Positions 1 through 12,686 of a DNA stretch of 64,000 bases are shown here, one piece after another (the stretch's first letter is position 1; each line of letters opens with the position of its first letter). The stretch is from Nissolia schottii (lineage: Eukaryota > Streptophyta > Magnoliopsida > Fabales > Fabaceae): positions 948,485 to 1,012,484 of the forward strand of contig QANU01001262.1 in NCBI GenBank assembly GCA_003254905.1, given 5' to 3'. The notes beneath the pieces were generated by a model that was given only the letters and a program-made list of their open reading frames with translations, made no database searches and was not told the DNA's origin. The translations under genes and the position numbers were made by a program.

Positions 1-3000
1 TCGAATGGAGAAGAGCAAAGTTAAAATTTATTTTCTGACCCCAATTTCCAGTGCAGAATCAGAACTTCTGATGACTTTAGGAGCAAATGCAAGAGGGTTA
101 CGAGACTCAATCTGGTTGCGAGTTTGAAGAACTGTGTCCTCATGAATAGGTTTATTGAAGCAATCCTGACAGGAGCAGGGTTCTACACAGTAGACACCAG
201 CAGCAAAGCATTCACAATAACTAGGGAAAAAAAAAAAAATAAGACTAAAACCAAGTATAATTTGAAAGCCACACTGAAGTGCATTGCAATTAACAAACCT
301 AGCACTTCAGAATTTACAGCTAATTAGAAAAACAATGAAGATTATGTCACAACATATGCATATGGTAACCTAATGCCATTGCTGCCACCAAAATAAAATA
401 GAAAAACCGCATTTAATTCAACTCACAGCTTCAGGCACTTTGATTTCTTGCAATTACAACGCTTGCAGCCCTCAGTTTCACCAGCTGGCTCCAACTTACG
501 CCTGCAAATGCAACTTGGTTTCAAGTTAATGGGAAAGTAGAACTCAAAATACAGGGATGGAGATTATCAGCAACTCACTTACCTTTTCTTTTTGGGGCTA
601 TTCTGATTAAACTCTTCACCAGCCATGTAACCTGATGCCTGAGAACAATCCTGAGGAGGCTGAACCCCATTATTCGACGGATCCAATTCTCTTTCAGATG
701 ATTCAGATAACAATGATAGATGGTGATGTTCTTGGCTTGCAGAGAGGATTTGCAAGGAAGAACTGGAGCCCAGAAGATTGAGTTGTCTTCCAGAACATGA
801 CTTTTCATCTTTTAGGCCTTTGTTTTCTTTTAAGGCCGCAATGGCATTCAAGTGTAAACCAATTCCACGCAAAATGCATTTCTGTGAATTGGCATTGCGT
901 TTTGTAGGAAGCAATTCCTTTTCATTAGCAGCATCCCTCTCATTGGAATGTGACGTACCGGATCCAGTGTTTGAGTTATCATCTGTTGTTTTCCTCCGTG
1001 CGCTGGCCATCTCAAAGTCTAGACACCGCCTTCGCGTACCACGGTGCATCGCAGAAACAAGCTTCAGACAAAAGAAAATAGTGCTTCTAGTGTGATCAGT
1101 TTTGTTCAACACATTCACAAAATAAGTAGGAGAAATTCATGTCTTTAAAATCTATAAAACACAAGAGAATACCAAATGCCATACATGTTCCCTTACTACA
1201 ACATATGCTAGGGAATGCAAAATGCAGCAAAATTTTATTTGGAAACATAAATATGATTCATTTTTTCCATGATGCACTTACAAGGAAATGATTGGCTACA
1301 AACCACAGTGATACAAGTATTTGATAGCATATTTCACAACACTAACAAAGTTCACTTTCCTACCTCATCATCCACTTTCTTATTTGTATTGCAAGGCATC
1401 AACACAACATTGGGATTGTCCTGTCCATTGTCTGTGTCTCTGGCTGCAATTTGCTCGGAATGATAACCTTCAATTTCATGTCCAGAACCAGAAGCAACTG
1501 AACTGACTCTCTGACTATGGTTGATCATAGATTGTGGTAACAGAGACATATAATCACTAAGTTGTACATAGTAGTCCGATGGTTTCTGCATTAGATCCTT
1601 AAAAACTTCTGCTTCATTGGGGGAATTAAAAATTAACAGATCAGTGCAATCAGGAATTAAACCATCCCAATCGCATTCTGGACCTTTACTCTTTGGCTCA
1701 ATATGACATATTCCCTGAAGATGCACTTCCCCCTCAACTGACTCTCTTTTGCAGCCTTCCTGAACACGAGCAACATTTGATGATGCATGACCAGGCAATT
1801 CCAAAAGAGACTTAGTCTCATTGCCGCAAAGTGGAGGATCATAGCCAGGGCTACCGCAACTATAGTTTAAGGCTTGTGGTAGCTCAACCGATAACTTTGT
1901 CTGCTCACCGGATTCCTCAATTGAAGCATCACCAACAGAAATTCCTTGATCAGTATTTTCCTGTAATTCACTAGAGTTACGATGTGCATGAGTTGATTCT
2001 GCAAGAGCCTCTTCAGATGAGACCTTAGGCTTTGATGTCCCCAGAGGGTTATGGCTAGAGATGAATAATAGATAATCATCAGAAATGGGTCACTGAAGAA
2101 TCTATACACAGATTAATGTAACATCAAAGAACAACAAAGAGGGGGAAGTTCAACATTACCTCCTCAGGAATCTAGATTCTTTGAAACCGGTGACATGGGG
2201 TGATGTGAAAACAGAAGGAGGTGATGAAAAGCTAAGTGAGTTGAAAGTCTGAGTAATGGGAGCAGACTTAACGGGCTTTATGGGAGATAAACTATTGATA
2301 AAATTAAATACTGGTGAATCCTGCAGAGAGCAAAGGAAAAAAAATATATAATTAAAGAAGATGAATTAGAGGATAATCTAGTATACACAGAAAATTAAGT
2401 GCATACGTGTGTTGCGCTAAGGAAAAAAACATGGAGTTAATAGTTTCAAAGGCTAACAACAACTACAGAAAATTAGAAAATAATTTACAAATAGATCAGA
2501 TGAGAGAGGGATTTTCCATTGAACATCATATTTCATAGATACAACATAGTAGAAAGGAAACCCTTAATATTAACAACCAACTCAACAAGAAAACCTATGT
2601 GAGAATGACCATCGACCCTAAAGCAGAAGGGGGTAGAAACTTAAAATTGAGACCAGCATGAGTCTTCTTAACAAGTTTGGGGGGGGAAAATATCAACTTC
2701 AGAGCCAGTCAAATAAAATTAACTTGCTCTCTGATAATTTATAAATGATTGAGAGAGATAAAATAAGCAAAAGAAAATTTGTTTAAAAAAACAAAAGTCC
2801 CTCAGAATTTTCTCAATTCGATTGACAGTACACAAATTTGGACAGAAAGCAATATATACACTCGAATCAAAACATAAAATTGCAACCCACGAAGCTTCAA
2901 CTTCTGTGAACACTGTATAAAAATAGCCACCAAAGGAACATTAAGAAGTACAGAGCACAGGAAACCCCGAAAACCCAAAGCAAAACAGACTAGTGACATA

Positions 3001-3399
3001 AAGGGCTCGTAAATTGAACTTGGGTGAGAAACCTACACCACTGAATTAAGTAATTCACCAGATGAATTACGATATTCGTTCAACAATTTCCCAAAACAAG
3101 AATCATACCCGCAGAACAGACCACCGCAAACACTTGAACACAAAAAGAAAGAAAGAAAAAAGTGTTTTTTTCCGTAAAAGGACTCGGTCAACAACTTGAG
3201 ATTAGAAAAGAAAACGCATAAGCGAACGCATGCAGAGAAACCCAGGAAGCAGAAATAGGCACTAAAACCGGAAAAAGGAGGAAATTGAAGAGTGGAGTGT
3301 AAGGCGTGAAGTGGAGAGAAAATGGGAGGAAGGAAGTAAAGTAAAAACCTCAAAAGCAGAGAGGGGAGGGTTGATACGGTTCCTCTCTGGTGTATCCAT
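1..3399 (-). CDS. TSO1-like CXC (CPP/TCX family) DNA-binding protein, 5' part only
   Basis: The gene runs right to left and leaves the window at base 1. Coding exons seen: 3349-3399, 2160-2320, 1364-2054, 583-1061, 427-501 and 40-220, all with GT-AG borders and compatible phases, giving 546 codons. The start opens with [17 protein letters not shown] and is followed by the [14 protein letters not shown] motif typical of TSO1/SOL proteins. A conserved [10 protein letters not shown] motif lies in exon 4. The first cysteine-rich CXC repeat begins near residue 472 ([15 protein letters not shown], then [11 protein letters not shown] across the next junction). The [10 protein letters not shown] linker follows. 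The second CXC repeat and C-terminus must lie left of the window. Family members bind DNA in the nucleus and act with MuvB/DREAM-type complexes in cell division and flower development; soybean CPP1 is a member. Which paralogue this is (TSO1, SOL1 or SOL2 type) cannot be decided from this fragment. Confidence 0.93.
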
Positions 3400-3819
3400 T
3401 TCCAGAGAGGCAGCACCGCTGCATTACTCACTCACTCTCTCTTTAACTTGTTCTGTGAGTGGGAGACTCACTATTATTTTGTTGTTGTTGTTGTAGAAGT
3501 GAAAGAGTGAGTGAATGGTGTTTGTTGTTTTGCTTATATGAGAATTCAAAGGAGTGGGAAGGGCGGGAGAAGAAGATTTTGTGGACTGGTGTGGTGGGGA
3601 CGCCTCTCTCTCTACCCTACCACCATCTCCACAGCTGTCCCTCCATTTCTCTTTCTTTCCTGGCCACTTCTCTTATATTTATTCTTTTCTATGTTGTTTG
3701 TTTCTCTCTTTCTCTCTCTCTCTCTCTTCGCTAAAATAACGTATTACGGTTAAGAAAATCACGATCCTCTCTCTCTCTCTCTCCCCCTCTCCCTCCCCCT
3801 CCCCCTCCCCCTTGTTTGT
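3400..3819 (-). promoter_or_regulatory. Upstream leader/promoter region of the CXC gene with CT microsatellites
   Basis: This is the region immediately upstream of the TSO1-like start codon. It holds a (TC)n tract at about 3703-3727 and a longer CT/CCCCT tract at about 3766-3812. Read on the gene strand these are GA-rich, as is common in plant core promoters and 5' leaders. No clear TATA box was identified, so the transcription start is unknown. Confidence 0.45.
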
Positions 3820-4877
3820 TCTGCGGTTTCTTTTTTGCTTTCTTTCTTTCCCTTCCTTTCTTTTTTTTTTTTTTTCTTTGGCAGAATTTTGTGACTTTTT
3901 TTTCTTTACTTGTTTCCTAATTTAGTAAATTTACATTTACATTGCATTTACAGCTCCATATTTCTTGGCTGCTTTAAATCATAGTAATCTTTCATTAATT
4001 GACAACTATCTTCGGTTTCTTCTATTGCAGCCTTCTTCTCTTTTTTTTTTTTTTTTTTTTAATTGGAGTTCGATTGCTTCCCAAAAATTTGATGTGCTTT
4101 TAACATTTGATTGTTATGTGAAATAAAATTATAAAGTTTAACTCTGATGCAATATTGTGATAAATCAACTCGTCTCATTTCAATAATTTTTTAATTATAA
4201 TATATGATTAGATAATGGTGTTAAAATTTGTTTATATTCAAATTAAATTCCTTTGTTTCTAGTGCATTCTTTTGTGCTATGAATTTTCTACCAAACTTTT
4301 TACTCAAAATTAAATCATCACGATAACTTGTCCAAAAAAATAATAATTTGTGAGCGGAGACACAGGTTAGGTATTACAATCATGATCTTATTTCAACCAC
4401 AATGAATACTATTTTTTTAATCTCCAACGTATTTGGAAGATTACGGTTTAATTACCTCCCAGTTTTCTTCCTACCTAGTACTATTTACATAATATTAAGC
4501 AGTCAGGAAAAAAAATCGTTCTCCTCAAGTTTTTAATGAAACCCAATATATCGTTTAGAGAATTCTTTCACCGCGTGAAAAGCATGATGAATTATATATG
4601 GGATTTGATTTTTTTTTTTTTAAAAAAAAACGAATAGCTAGATAAATGAGGTAACCTATATGGTACAAACTACCGAATAAAAATAGTTATTATCATTACT
4701 GCGGTTGTTCCATTAAATGAAATTATCAACCAAGATTGTAACAACCAAATAAATTATTATTCGCCTTTTGATAATTAATTAATTAAAAAGAATTAAAGGA
4801 AAAAAGTAGAAGGAGGGATTCGTAACCTGAGCTGCCGGAGCCGTTAGGATTGGATAGCACCGAAGCCTTTTGGACGT

Positions 4878-4908
4878 GGGGGATGGGGGATGGGGTGGGG
4901 GGGAGGGG
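4878..4908 (+). repeat. G-run cluster with G-quadruplex potential
   Basis: Five runs of four to seven G, separated by AT, AT, T and A, occur within 31 bases on the plus strand. This satisfies the usual G3+ N1-7 quadruplex pattern. It lies about 1.5 kb upstream of the CXC gene start and no function is shown. Confidence 0.6.
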
Positions 4909-7349
4909 TTTGGCGCGCTGCGAAATTCAAAAGGCAGTGATCTGGTGTAACTGCGGCACAGGGAGAGTTGTGAACACTCGCGTAGATGGTACGCTAATCA
5001 TGCATACCTGAATCGTAGACCAAAAATGAAAGGACAAAGAGGCTCCATTATCAAGCTAAACGCGCACTTCCACACACACCAAATTAAATATAAGTCGACA
5101 ACCAACGTAAGACGTTGGTGTGCGTTGGTTGGGCCGTTCACATCAATCAATTTTTTTTGATAATTCTACGATTTTCACCTCCTTGTGTGTACTAACTATG
5201 CTATCCTACTAATGATTTGCATGCCTCAAAAGAAAAATAAAATAAATTAAACGAAAAAAAAAGGTTCAAATTTCATTGGATGAATATTTTAGTTTTTTGG
5301 CAAATGCTAAAGGCAACATTATTGGTAACAGTCAAATTAGACGCTACAATTTACTTTTAGCGTGTAACTTTACACGTCATTTTTAATTTATCTTTATAAT
5401 AAAAATTTTGCTTAGGAGATTAATTAAGGAAGCATAAATAATAATTTTATATTAAATATGAAATTTATATGTTTTCAATAACATTTATTATTTTATAAAT
5501 TTAAATTTTACATTTTAGTTTTTTTTTATCAATGCCCTTTCTAAAACCCTTATATTAATAGCCTATTCCAAAACACGATAATATAAAAAGAGTACGCTCA
5601 TTTTATTACTTTTTAACTGGTGTATCTTTCAAAAACGAAACTACATTGTTTAGTTGTAGTTTTTAATTAAAAAGGTTGATGAAAGATAATTAAAATAAAA
5701 TTAATCTGACAATGTAAAGTTTTTTATATTATTATTTAATCAAATTTTATTACAGAAATATAAATAATTGTTTATCTCATCTACTACTTGAAAAATCATC
5801 CATATGAAATGAATTAATTGAACAATAATATAAAAAAATTTACACTATCAATAAATAGCAATTAAACTAAAAAAACCCTAATACTAAAATACATTGAGCC
5901 GGAAATTGAGAATGGATTTTTTTAATTAAATTTCTTTAATATAACAAAGTCATGTGTGATCTTGTTATTAATTTAGGTCAAAAGAGATGAGATTCATACA
6001 TGACATAAAAAAACAAATAAACTTACCGTAAGAGATCACATGACATTGTTAATTAAAAAATACAATTGAGAATATTCATTCTCATATATATCACAAATTC
6101 AATTGAGACAAAAAAAATATATCATAATTTTCTTTTAAATAAACTTGTCTATCACACAAACCATTTTTAATAAGATGTGAATTTAAATGTATATAAAAAA
6201 AATATCAAACGATTTTAAATTGATATAAAAATGTATAAATATGATCTATAAAATCTAAATTTTTAACGTAATGGTAGGTTTCGTAGACAAAATCTCATGA
6301 ATACAGCAGTTGTATATTCAATTCAATGATTCCAAACTATAGGACACGTGTATGAGGTGATCATTATAAAATCAGCATTTATGTGAGGTAGAGGCGCAAG
6401 ATTAAGATGTTCATGATGTGGTACCTCTACGGCTCTACCCTTATCCTTTGTGTTCCCAATTTCCACCGTTCCCTCTTTTCCAAAGACTGGGTGCCAATAC
6501 CAAACCCCAAGAGGTCCCCTTTAGTAGTAGGGCAACAACAAGGTGGTCCCCAATAAGTCATAAAGGTTGTGTTGGTCACGTGATTTATCCCACACACATT
6601 AATACAATAAACCAATGTATATGTATAAAGTGGAAAATAAACAATGATAACAGTGTGTGTAGGGTCAAGGGTGTGTGTTTATGTCTCTTAATTTGGTTAC
6701 CTTTTTTCCATTGTTACTCCCCACATTCCCTGGAAGGTGGAAGTTCATGCGAATGCGAAGAAAATCATACTGTTGACTATAACATGCGTACTTTGTCTGT
6801 CACGTGCCATATCACTGGCAGCAGCAGCTCAGCTATTCCAACAACTAATGATGTAGTCACTTGGTCTTTTCAGATAATTTATCTGACAAATCGCGCATAT
6901 TCACCTTAACATCCTAGTTTCTTTTCTTTTATTTTATTTTCTATATCAAAGTAACACACGGTCTTTTGGGATTTTCTGCTATAAAATATTGAACTTAAAT
7001 CACTTGTCTGTGATCTTCGATTTGGAGAAGAATCTATAAACCAAGCGGTTGGGTCAGAGAGACTAGATTAAAAAAAATACCCGGTTGACAAAATATTTAT
7101 ATTATAAATAGGGTAGATAGGTTGCTTCATGATTTCTTAATTTCAGGACGCTGTTTGTTACATGGATATGAACAAAATATAGGCCAAAAGAGAGTTATAA
7201 AAATTTATGTATTAATGGAATATCAATTGTTAGTTTGTGACAGAGAGCACAGTCCTGCTCGCTGACAATCTATTTGGGGGTGACTGAGCCACAGCGTCCG
7301 CCTCTAAATTGGTTGTTGATAATGCAATCAAGTTTACCTGCCTGATTTT

Positions 7350-7386
7350 TTATTATTATTATTATTATCATTATTATTATTATTAT
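7350..7386. repeat. ATT/TTA trinucleotide microsatellite
   Basis: Uninterrupted ATT-type repeats with a single TCA interruption are visible in the sequence. It is a potential length-polymorphic marker in intergenic DNA. Confidence 0.85.
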
Positions 7387-8527
7387 TTTAATTAAATATG
7401 TTTGGCTTCATGCATGTGCGTTTCTGGAGGAAACTTCTTAAGTTACACATGAGCACGGTCATTCCTTCCTAAAAGAGGGCAAGCATATTTCGTCCTATCA
7501 ATTTTGCACGTCATTTTCTTCGAATCTTACAGTTTTTCATTTTTGTCAAGCCAAAAGTAATCCGTGATAATATTTGATATAAATATGAGTTAGGTCATTT
7601 CTACTCATTTAATATATTACATAATCTAATAATAAAAAATATGTAAATTGGTACTGTGTGCAATGTCAAATAAATAAAAATGCCTTTTTCTCGTGAACAA
7701 TTAAACTCTTAATTTAATAGGTATAAATAATAGCACTCAAATACTAATTGCAAGTGCCGTGGTGCCTTTATTTCATAATTTATGTATTTATTTATATACA
7801 ATATATAGATGAAGAGAAGGAAAGCCGCATGCTTGTTCCACTCTCCCAATCTCAATTATATGAGGAGTGCAAGCGGGCTAATATCAAACATTATCTTTTT
7901 TACAAGCTCAACATCCAAAAAGACAAATGAAAAAATTACCCCCCAAAAAAAAAACAAAGTACAAATTATATCCACAAACTGAACACCCTCTCATCTTGCA
8001 TTTTCATCAGAGATACTGAAAATTGAAGATGGAAGCGAATTGAATTAACATACACTACACGCTCAATCGGCCACCACTTTTGATCAAACGAAGCATGGTT
8101 CAACAGATTAACTAACGCCTTCCACTTCCAGGCTCAATGCCCACGGTCTTCAATGTCTCAGCTGTTCGAGGACTGCATCAATGCACCTTCGTTAGTCTTA
8201 ATTCATAAACAAGATTGTAAATTCATGCGATTATGATAAACGAGTAAAATCCTAAGATACACACGTCACCATATTACTCTTTTAAAAATTATTGTTATAA
8301 AAATCTAAAATTTCATTACATTTATCGTTTTAGAAGATTCAATTGACGGCACAAAAAGACAAATTGTCACAATGCTTTGAATTTTTGAACAATGGTCACA
8401 GTAATTTTTGGAGGATTATTTATTGTGATATCGTTGTAGCTTTCAAGAATGAAAATAGAATTCAACTGCACTTCATTTCGCCGTATATAATAAGTATTGC
8501 ACATAAGCATATATCATAAATAATTTT

Positions 8528-8750
8528 TATGTCCCTAACAAGAAATAATGTCCTAGCTGATCTTTTAAAAAAAAAAATCTCAAAGTGGTCTTTGAAAAAA
8601 TTAATGAGAATAACATTACTCTCATTAGTTTTGAACATTTTAAACCGAGAAATTAATAAGAATAGCATTTAAAATGTTTAATGATCACTGAGATTTTTTT
8701 GTTTTTTTTCAAGGACCAATGTAAGTAGTGTATAAATTTCAGAAACTAAT
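8528..8750. repeat. Degenerate inverted-repeat (MITE-like) element
   Basis: The two ends carry partly inverted-complementary segments: an A-run followed by ATCTCA near 8567-8584, and CTGAGAT followed by a T-run near 8688-8708. Between them are GTCCTTGAAA-like stretches. A related stretch follows at about 8930-9060. This looks like an old non-autonomous repeat; boundaries and target duplication could not be fixed. Confidence 0.35.
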
Positions 8751-9071
8751 CAAATCTCATCCAATAATAAATGCCGAGTGAGTCGGCATGGTGTCATGCT
8801 CAAAATGAATACAAATGACATTTTTTGATTAATATACCTCAAGAGAGGTCGGTATAGTTTGTTTACTATTAAATGGTTCTTTTCATCCAAAACTTTATCC
8901 AAAATTAATTGTCACTTCATTAAACTAAAGAATTATTACCTTTGGTAGTCTTAAACATTTTAGATTGAGGAACTAACGACATTTGAAATGTTCAAAATCC
9001 ATAGGAACATTCTTAATTTTTGTAGGGACCAATATAAGTGCTAGTGTAAATTTTAGGAACCAATTAAGGCA

Positions 9072-10842
9072 TTAGAAAAAGAAGGAAAAAAAAAGGAGAA
9101 AAAGAAAAGATGAGCGTAACTGGGTGAATGGATTAGGGTGGACAGGATCATGAAGAGTGGGCTTGCTTTCCTGAATGTGAGAGATTTTCCTGAGGAAAGA
9201 TCCGTCGACGAATTTGCCGGCGGAGTCGATGGTGCGGTCAGGATCGGAGACTTCAGGCACCGATTCCCTTCTCTTCTTGTTCACATGAACTGTTGGGGAC
9301 CGCGCCAGTTGTTGAAACGCAGTGTGTGATCCAATTGTCAATGCCACACACACCATTCCACACACTATGTACACTGGTGCCAGCTCTGCCTTCAGTGTGC
9401 TTATCCTACAGTCACATAATGTCAAACACATGCTTTTAGAGTATGCAATTGCTACTTCAAATTAATTACGAGTGATGCTATATGGCACGAAGGCCTTGTA
9501 CGACAATTCACGATAACTTTATGTGACGTGTGTAAGGAGTTATTGATAACAAATCATGGGTCCATGAAATGGTTGAATTTGGAGAGAAAAAAATAGTTAA
9601 ATCCAAAAACGCTACAGCGGCACGGAAGGTAATGACTTGACTAACAAGTCAGTTTTTTTTTTTTTTTTTTTAAAAAATAGAAGTCTCTCTTTTACTTGCT
9701 AATTCACACTAATATCTTTGAAAGTTATGCTTTGAGCATGAGTTAATTCTTGGTTATATTCACTGGCCTCTACAATGCTTCAATCTCTTGTATTACATCA
9801 CCTTCTTATCATTCGTAATATGGATTTCAACTTGGTATCGAAGCCTATATGACTAAGTGATTTAGAATTTAATTTCTGCTGATCTCATTTGTTTTAAGTA
9901 AAATATAAGATAAATTGCACAAATCATCCTTGAGGTATGCAAAAATTACACTCTACCCCAATTTTTCGTTGCAATTTATCATCAATGGTATGTTAAGCTT
10001 TTGTTTTCATTTCATGTGTTTTTTGTTTTCAAAAACTTGTGAAGGAAATAGTAAAACAAAAATGTTACATGTACACCCAATTTTATACATCCATGTATAC
10101 ACCATTAATAATGCACAAACTTTATTCTCATAAGTGCACAAACATTATAAACTTATAGATGATATTCTCAATTATACTTAATTAAGTGCACAAACATTAC
10201 AAGCATTAAAACACAAACTTTATGTATATAAATATAGAGTATATGTATGGTGTATATTTTTTGATGTACGTGTAATAGGACTCATAGTAAAAATCAGCTA
10301 AAACAATAAAACTTTGTTTTTTTGTTTCAAGATTTTGGGAAGAGAATAGTGAACACATAAAAAAAAAGATTTTATTATTTTCGTTATTTTTATTAACCTT
10401 ACATAAAACTCAAAAATATAAATGCAAACAAAAGTCTAACAAATTATTGGTAATCAATTACGATGAAAAGTTGGAGTGAAACACAATTTCATACATAATT
10501 TATGATAGAGTACAATTTTTACCAATCTTAAAGATAATATATGCAATAAGTCAAATTTCAACCGAATTTATAAGGTCGGTTAGTGCGTCACGCTTCGAGC
10601 CCAATCAACTCTTGCAGGGGTGTCTTACAGGTGATAAAAGTAAAATTATAAATACGTTTTCTTGTAGGAAAAATTAATGGTAAAGCAATGGTATATTACC
10701 TAGATGTGGAATGATGAGCATAGTGATCAGCAGAATCTACGGATCGGGACATGGGCTTCAATTTTGGAACGGTGGAGGTAGCAAGAGATCGCCTTCCTCC
10801 TTCCAATTGAGTCACCAATATCATTCCCCAATTTTTCTGCAT
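9072..10842 (-). CDS. B12D-like / MLRQ-domain small protein
   Basis: Two coding exons, 10700-10842 and 9072-9405, join in phase to give 158 residues. The 1294-bp intron has GT and AG borders. An earlier ATG six bases upstream is followed at once by a stop, so 10842 is the preferred start. The core, AELAPVYIVCGMVCVALTIG then HTAFQQLARSPTVHVNKKRR, fits the B12D/NADH-ubiquinone reductase complex 1 MLRQ-subunit family: one membrane segment at about residues 54-70, then the conserved P-x-V-x-V-N-K motif. Members are small, probably mitochondrial, and often induced in seeds, senescence or stress. The N-terminus (RRSLATSTVPKL) is longer than in typical 90-residue B12D proteins. The C-terminus runs into an F/L-rich tail encoded by a pyrimidine tract, perhaps read-through after loss of an earlier stop. 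A MITE sits in the intron. The family call is good; the exact function is unknown. Confidence 0.75.
10063..10277 (-). mobile_element. 215-bp MITE, copy 1, inside the B12D-like intron
   Basis: This 215-bp core is matched in reverse orientation, at the same length, by 63067-63281. Its ends are imperfect inverted repeats: TGTTACATGTACACCCAA at the left, and TATTACACGTACATCAAA read inward from the right. It contains GTGCACAAACATTA motifs at regular spacing. There is no coding capacity. Similarity to copy 2 continues a few bases beyond these bounds, so the true termini may lie slightly further out, and no target duplication could be assigned. Confidence 0.65.
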
Positions 10843-11148
10843 CTACATGGTTTTTCAGATTCCAATTGAATCAATTGAAAAAGGAAAAACAAATCTATAT
10901 ATTTAAACTATATAAAATAAAAATATCATTTCTGAATGCAAATTATTTGTTTAATTTTGACTGAATTTTTGTTTTATAACCGAGTCAAAAAGACAAAAAA
11001 GAAAAGAAAAAAGCAAAAAGGGAATGATTTAGTTTTATACCGCTGCCCTGAAAGCCATTTCGTTCTTCTTGTTGTTGGTCAAATCAAATAATTCAATGAC
11101 GCAAATGATACTATTATTGTAGATCATGGCATGCTTCATGGGATCCCA

Positions 11149-11220
11149 GTTATATAGGGTAGACGGGGGCCATCAGAACATGCCACGTGGCCGGGACTTT
11201 TATGTGAAGGGGGACACGTG
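11149..11220 (-). promoter_or_regulatory. TATA box and two G-box/ABRE elements upstream of the B12D-like gene
   Basis: Read on the minus strand there is a CTATATAAC TATA box at about 11149-11156, some 310 bases before the start codon. CACGTG cores lie just upstream at 11184-11189 and 11215-11220, 31 bp apart. Paired G-box/ABRE cores near a TATA box are typical of ABA-, seed- or stress-responsive plant promoters, which fits known B12D expression. Transcription start near 11120 is inferred. Confidence 0.65.
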
Positions 11221-12681
11221 GTGGGTTAGTATTGAGGGCCAATATTTGTGACCACAGAAGAGAACCTTCGTAAAACCACACTTTCTTCTATTTACGCACG
11301 TATGTAGCTGACAATGTTAGAATTTGCAAATTGTGGAGATGGGTTTGTGGATAATCATTCAAATACGCTATAGCTGCGGCATAACCGTTAAACACTAGGT
11401 AAATACTCAATACATAACTGATCAAACCCAATAATCCCTCAATGCCTCCCAGTTTTGTAGACGTGCTTGTTGTGTGGGTTTGAAGGAATAATGCTTTTTA
11501 TGGTGTCTTTCACACATCACAACCCTCAACTTCATGATGTATGTGAAAAATTAAACATGATATCACCCTTTTTATATTTGTATAGACACAATTTTATATT
11601 GCGGCACATTATAAAAACTTTAAGTTTCATCGATTTTATATAAGATGTATTCATGGATGTCATCTTCACAAATATGTCTAAAGATGATGAGGTGTTTGAA
11701 TTAGATGTATACACAAGTTTTCCTACTTAATACCTACCACCATGTAGTTTTTTTTGTGTGTTTCTGGTGCAACATGAAGTATTTTTAAGAGGTCACTCAT
11801 TACTGTACTACTTTCAAACCTATCATGTAGTCTAAAAAAAAAAGTTAATATTTTAAATGGAACAAAATAGTTATATTTATAATAATTAAGATATAACATA
11901 ATCTAAATTCTAACTAACATAAGAGACATCACCATTGGTTTTTTACCACCCAATTAAATTTGATAATCACACCCTTTTATAATAAGTGTTTATTTTTTTT
12001 ACTTTTAAGTTTATCTTTGACTTAGTGCATACATCACATGTTATTTAGTTAATTAAAAATTTTAATGGAGAGAATTCATTCCTATTACTTTAACACCAAT
12101 TTTTACTAAGGTAGAGAAGAGGGGGGAGATGAGAAAATTTCAAGGGTCTACAACACATTGAAGTGGACAAATCATGATTGTTTTCCGTACCATAGAAGGC
12201 CCATTTGTAAATTTTGAAAAACTCACCCATATATTTGTGGGCAGGATAAATGTAGGGCCTTTCTTTAGGTTTTAGCCATTGTAGTGGGCTATTTGATGGA
12301 TAAAGGTCCTTTTTGTGTTAATGGGCCACTGAAGACTTAGATTGCACAAATATGGATATTCAATAGATTGAAATAGAGACATTGGTCTAGCAGTTGAGTC
12401 CACAAAGTAATGATTGCATTTGTACTATGTGAAACCGAAAGACTTGAGCTTAAGACATAAAATGGATAAAAAGTCATTATATTGTCTTAGTCAAAAAAAA
12501 ATAAATAGAAATATTGGTGTAAGAATTATGTTATTTCAATTTTTCAAAAGTATAGACCTTGACACATACTCGAATAGCGCCATCAAAACTCAAATTATGA
12601 CTCATATCTACAGCCTCTCTATTCTTATAATTTTTTTATTTTTCCTTTTCAAGTGGGTGAGAGGAGAAGCTATTATTGTGA
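11221..12681. other. Intergenic AT-rich region
   Basis: No gene or clear element is seen between the B12D-like promoter and the copia insertion. The 92-codon frame at 12414-12692 has no recognisable domain and runs into the LTR, so it is not annotated. Confidence 0.5.
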
Positions 12682-12686
12682 GTGTT

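Larger units (their letters stand above)
3820..9071. other. Gene-free AT-rich intergenic region
   Basis: No supported gene. The stretch has long T/A homopolymers (for example 3862-3876 and 4042-4061), a G-run cluster at 4878-4908, an ATT/TTA microsatellite at 7350-7386, and degenerate dispersed repeats near 8528-9060. A less AT-rich island at about 6340-6910 holds three CACGTG cores (6345-6350, 6577-6582, 6801-6806) and an open frame of 163 codons. That frame resembles no protein I know and is probably chance. Confidence 0.5.

Noticed and set aside
3033..3431. 132-codon minus-strand open frame over the CXC gene start
   Set aside because: It is out of frame with the real exon 1 and lies mostly in intron 1; hydrophobic chance frame.
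5102..5118. CCAACGT/ACGTTGG palindrome
   Set aside because: A 7-bp arm inverted repeat is short enough to occur by chance and has no supporting context.
6418..6909. 163-codon open frame
   Set aside because: No recognisable domain, no plausible splice partners, and composition like the surrounding spacer.
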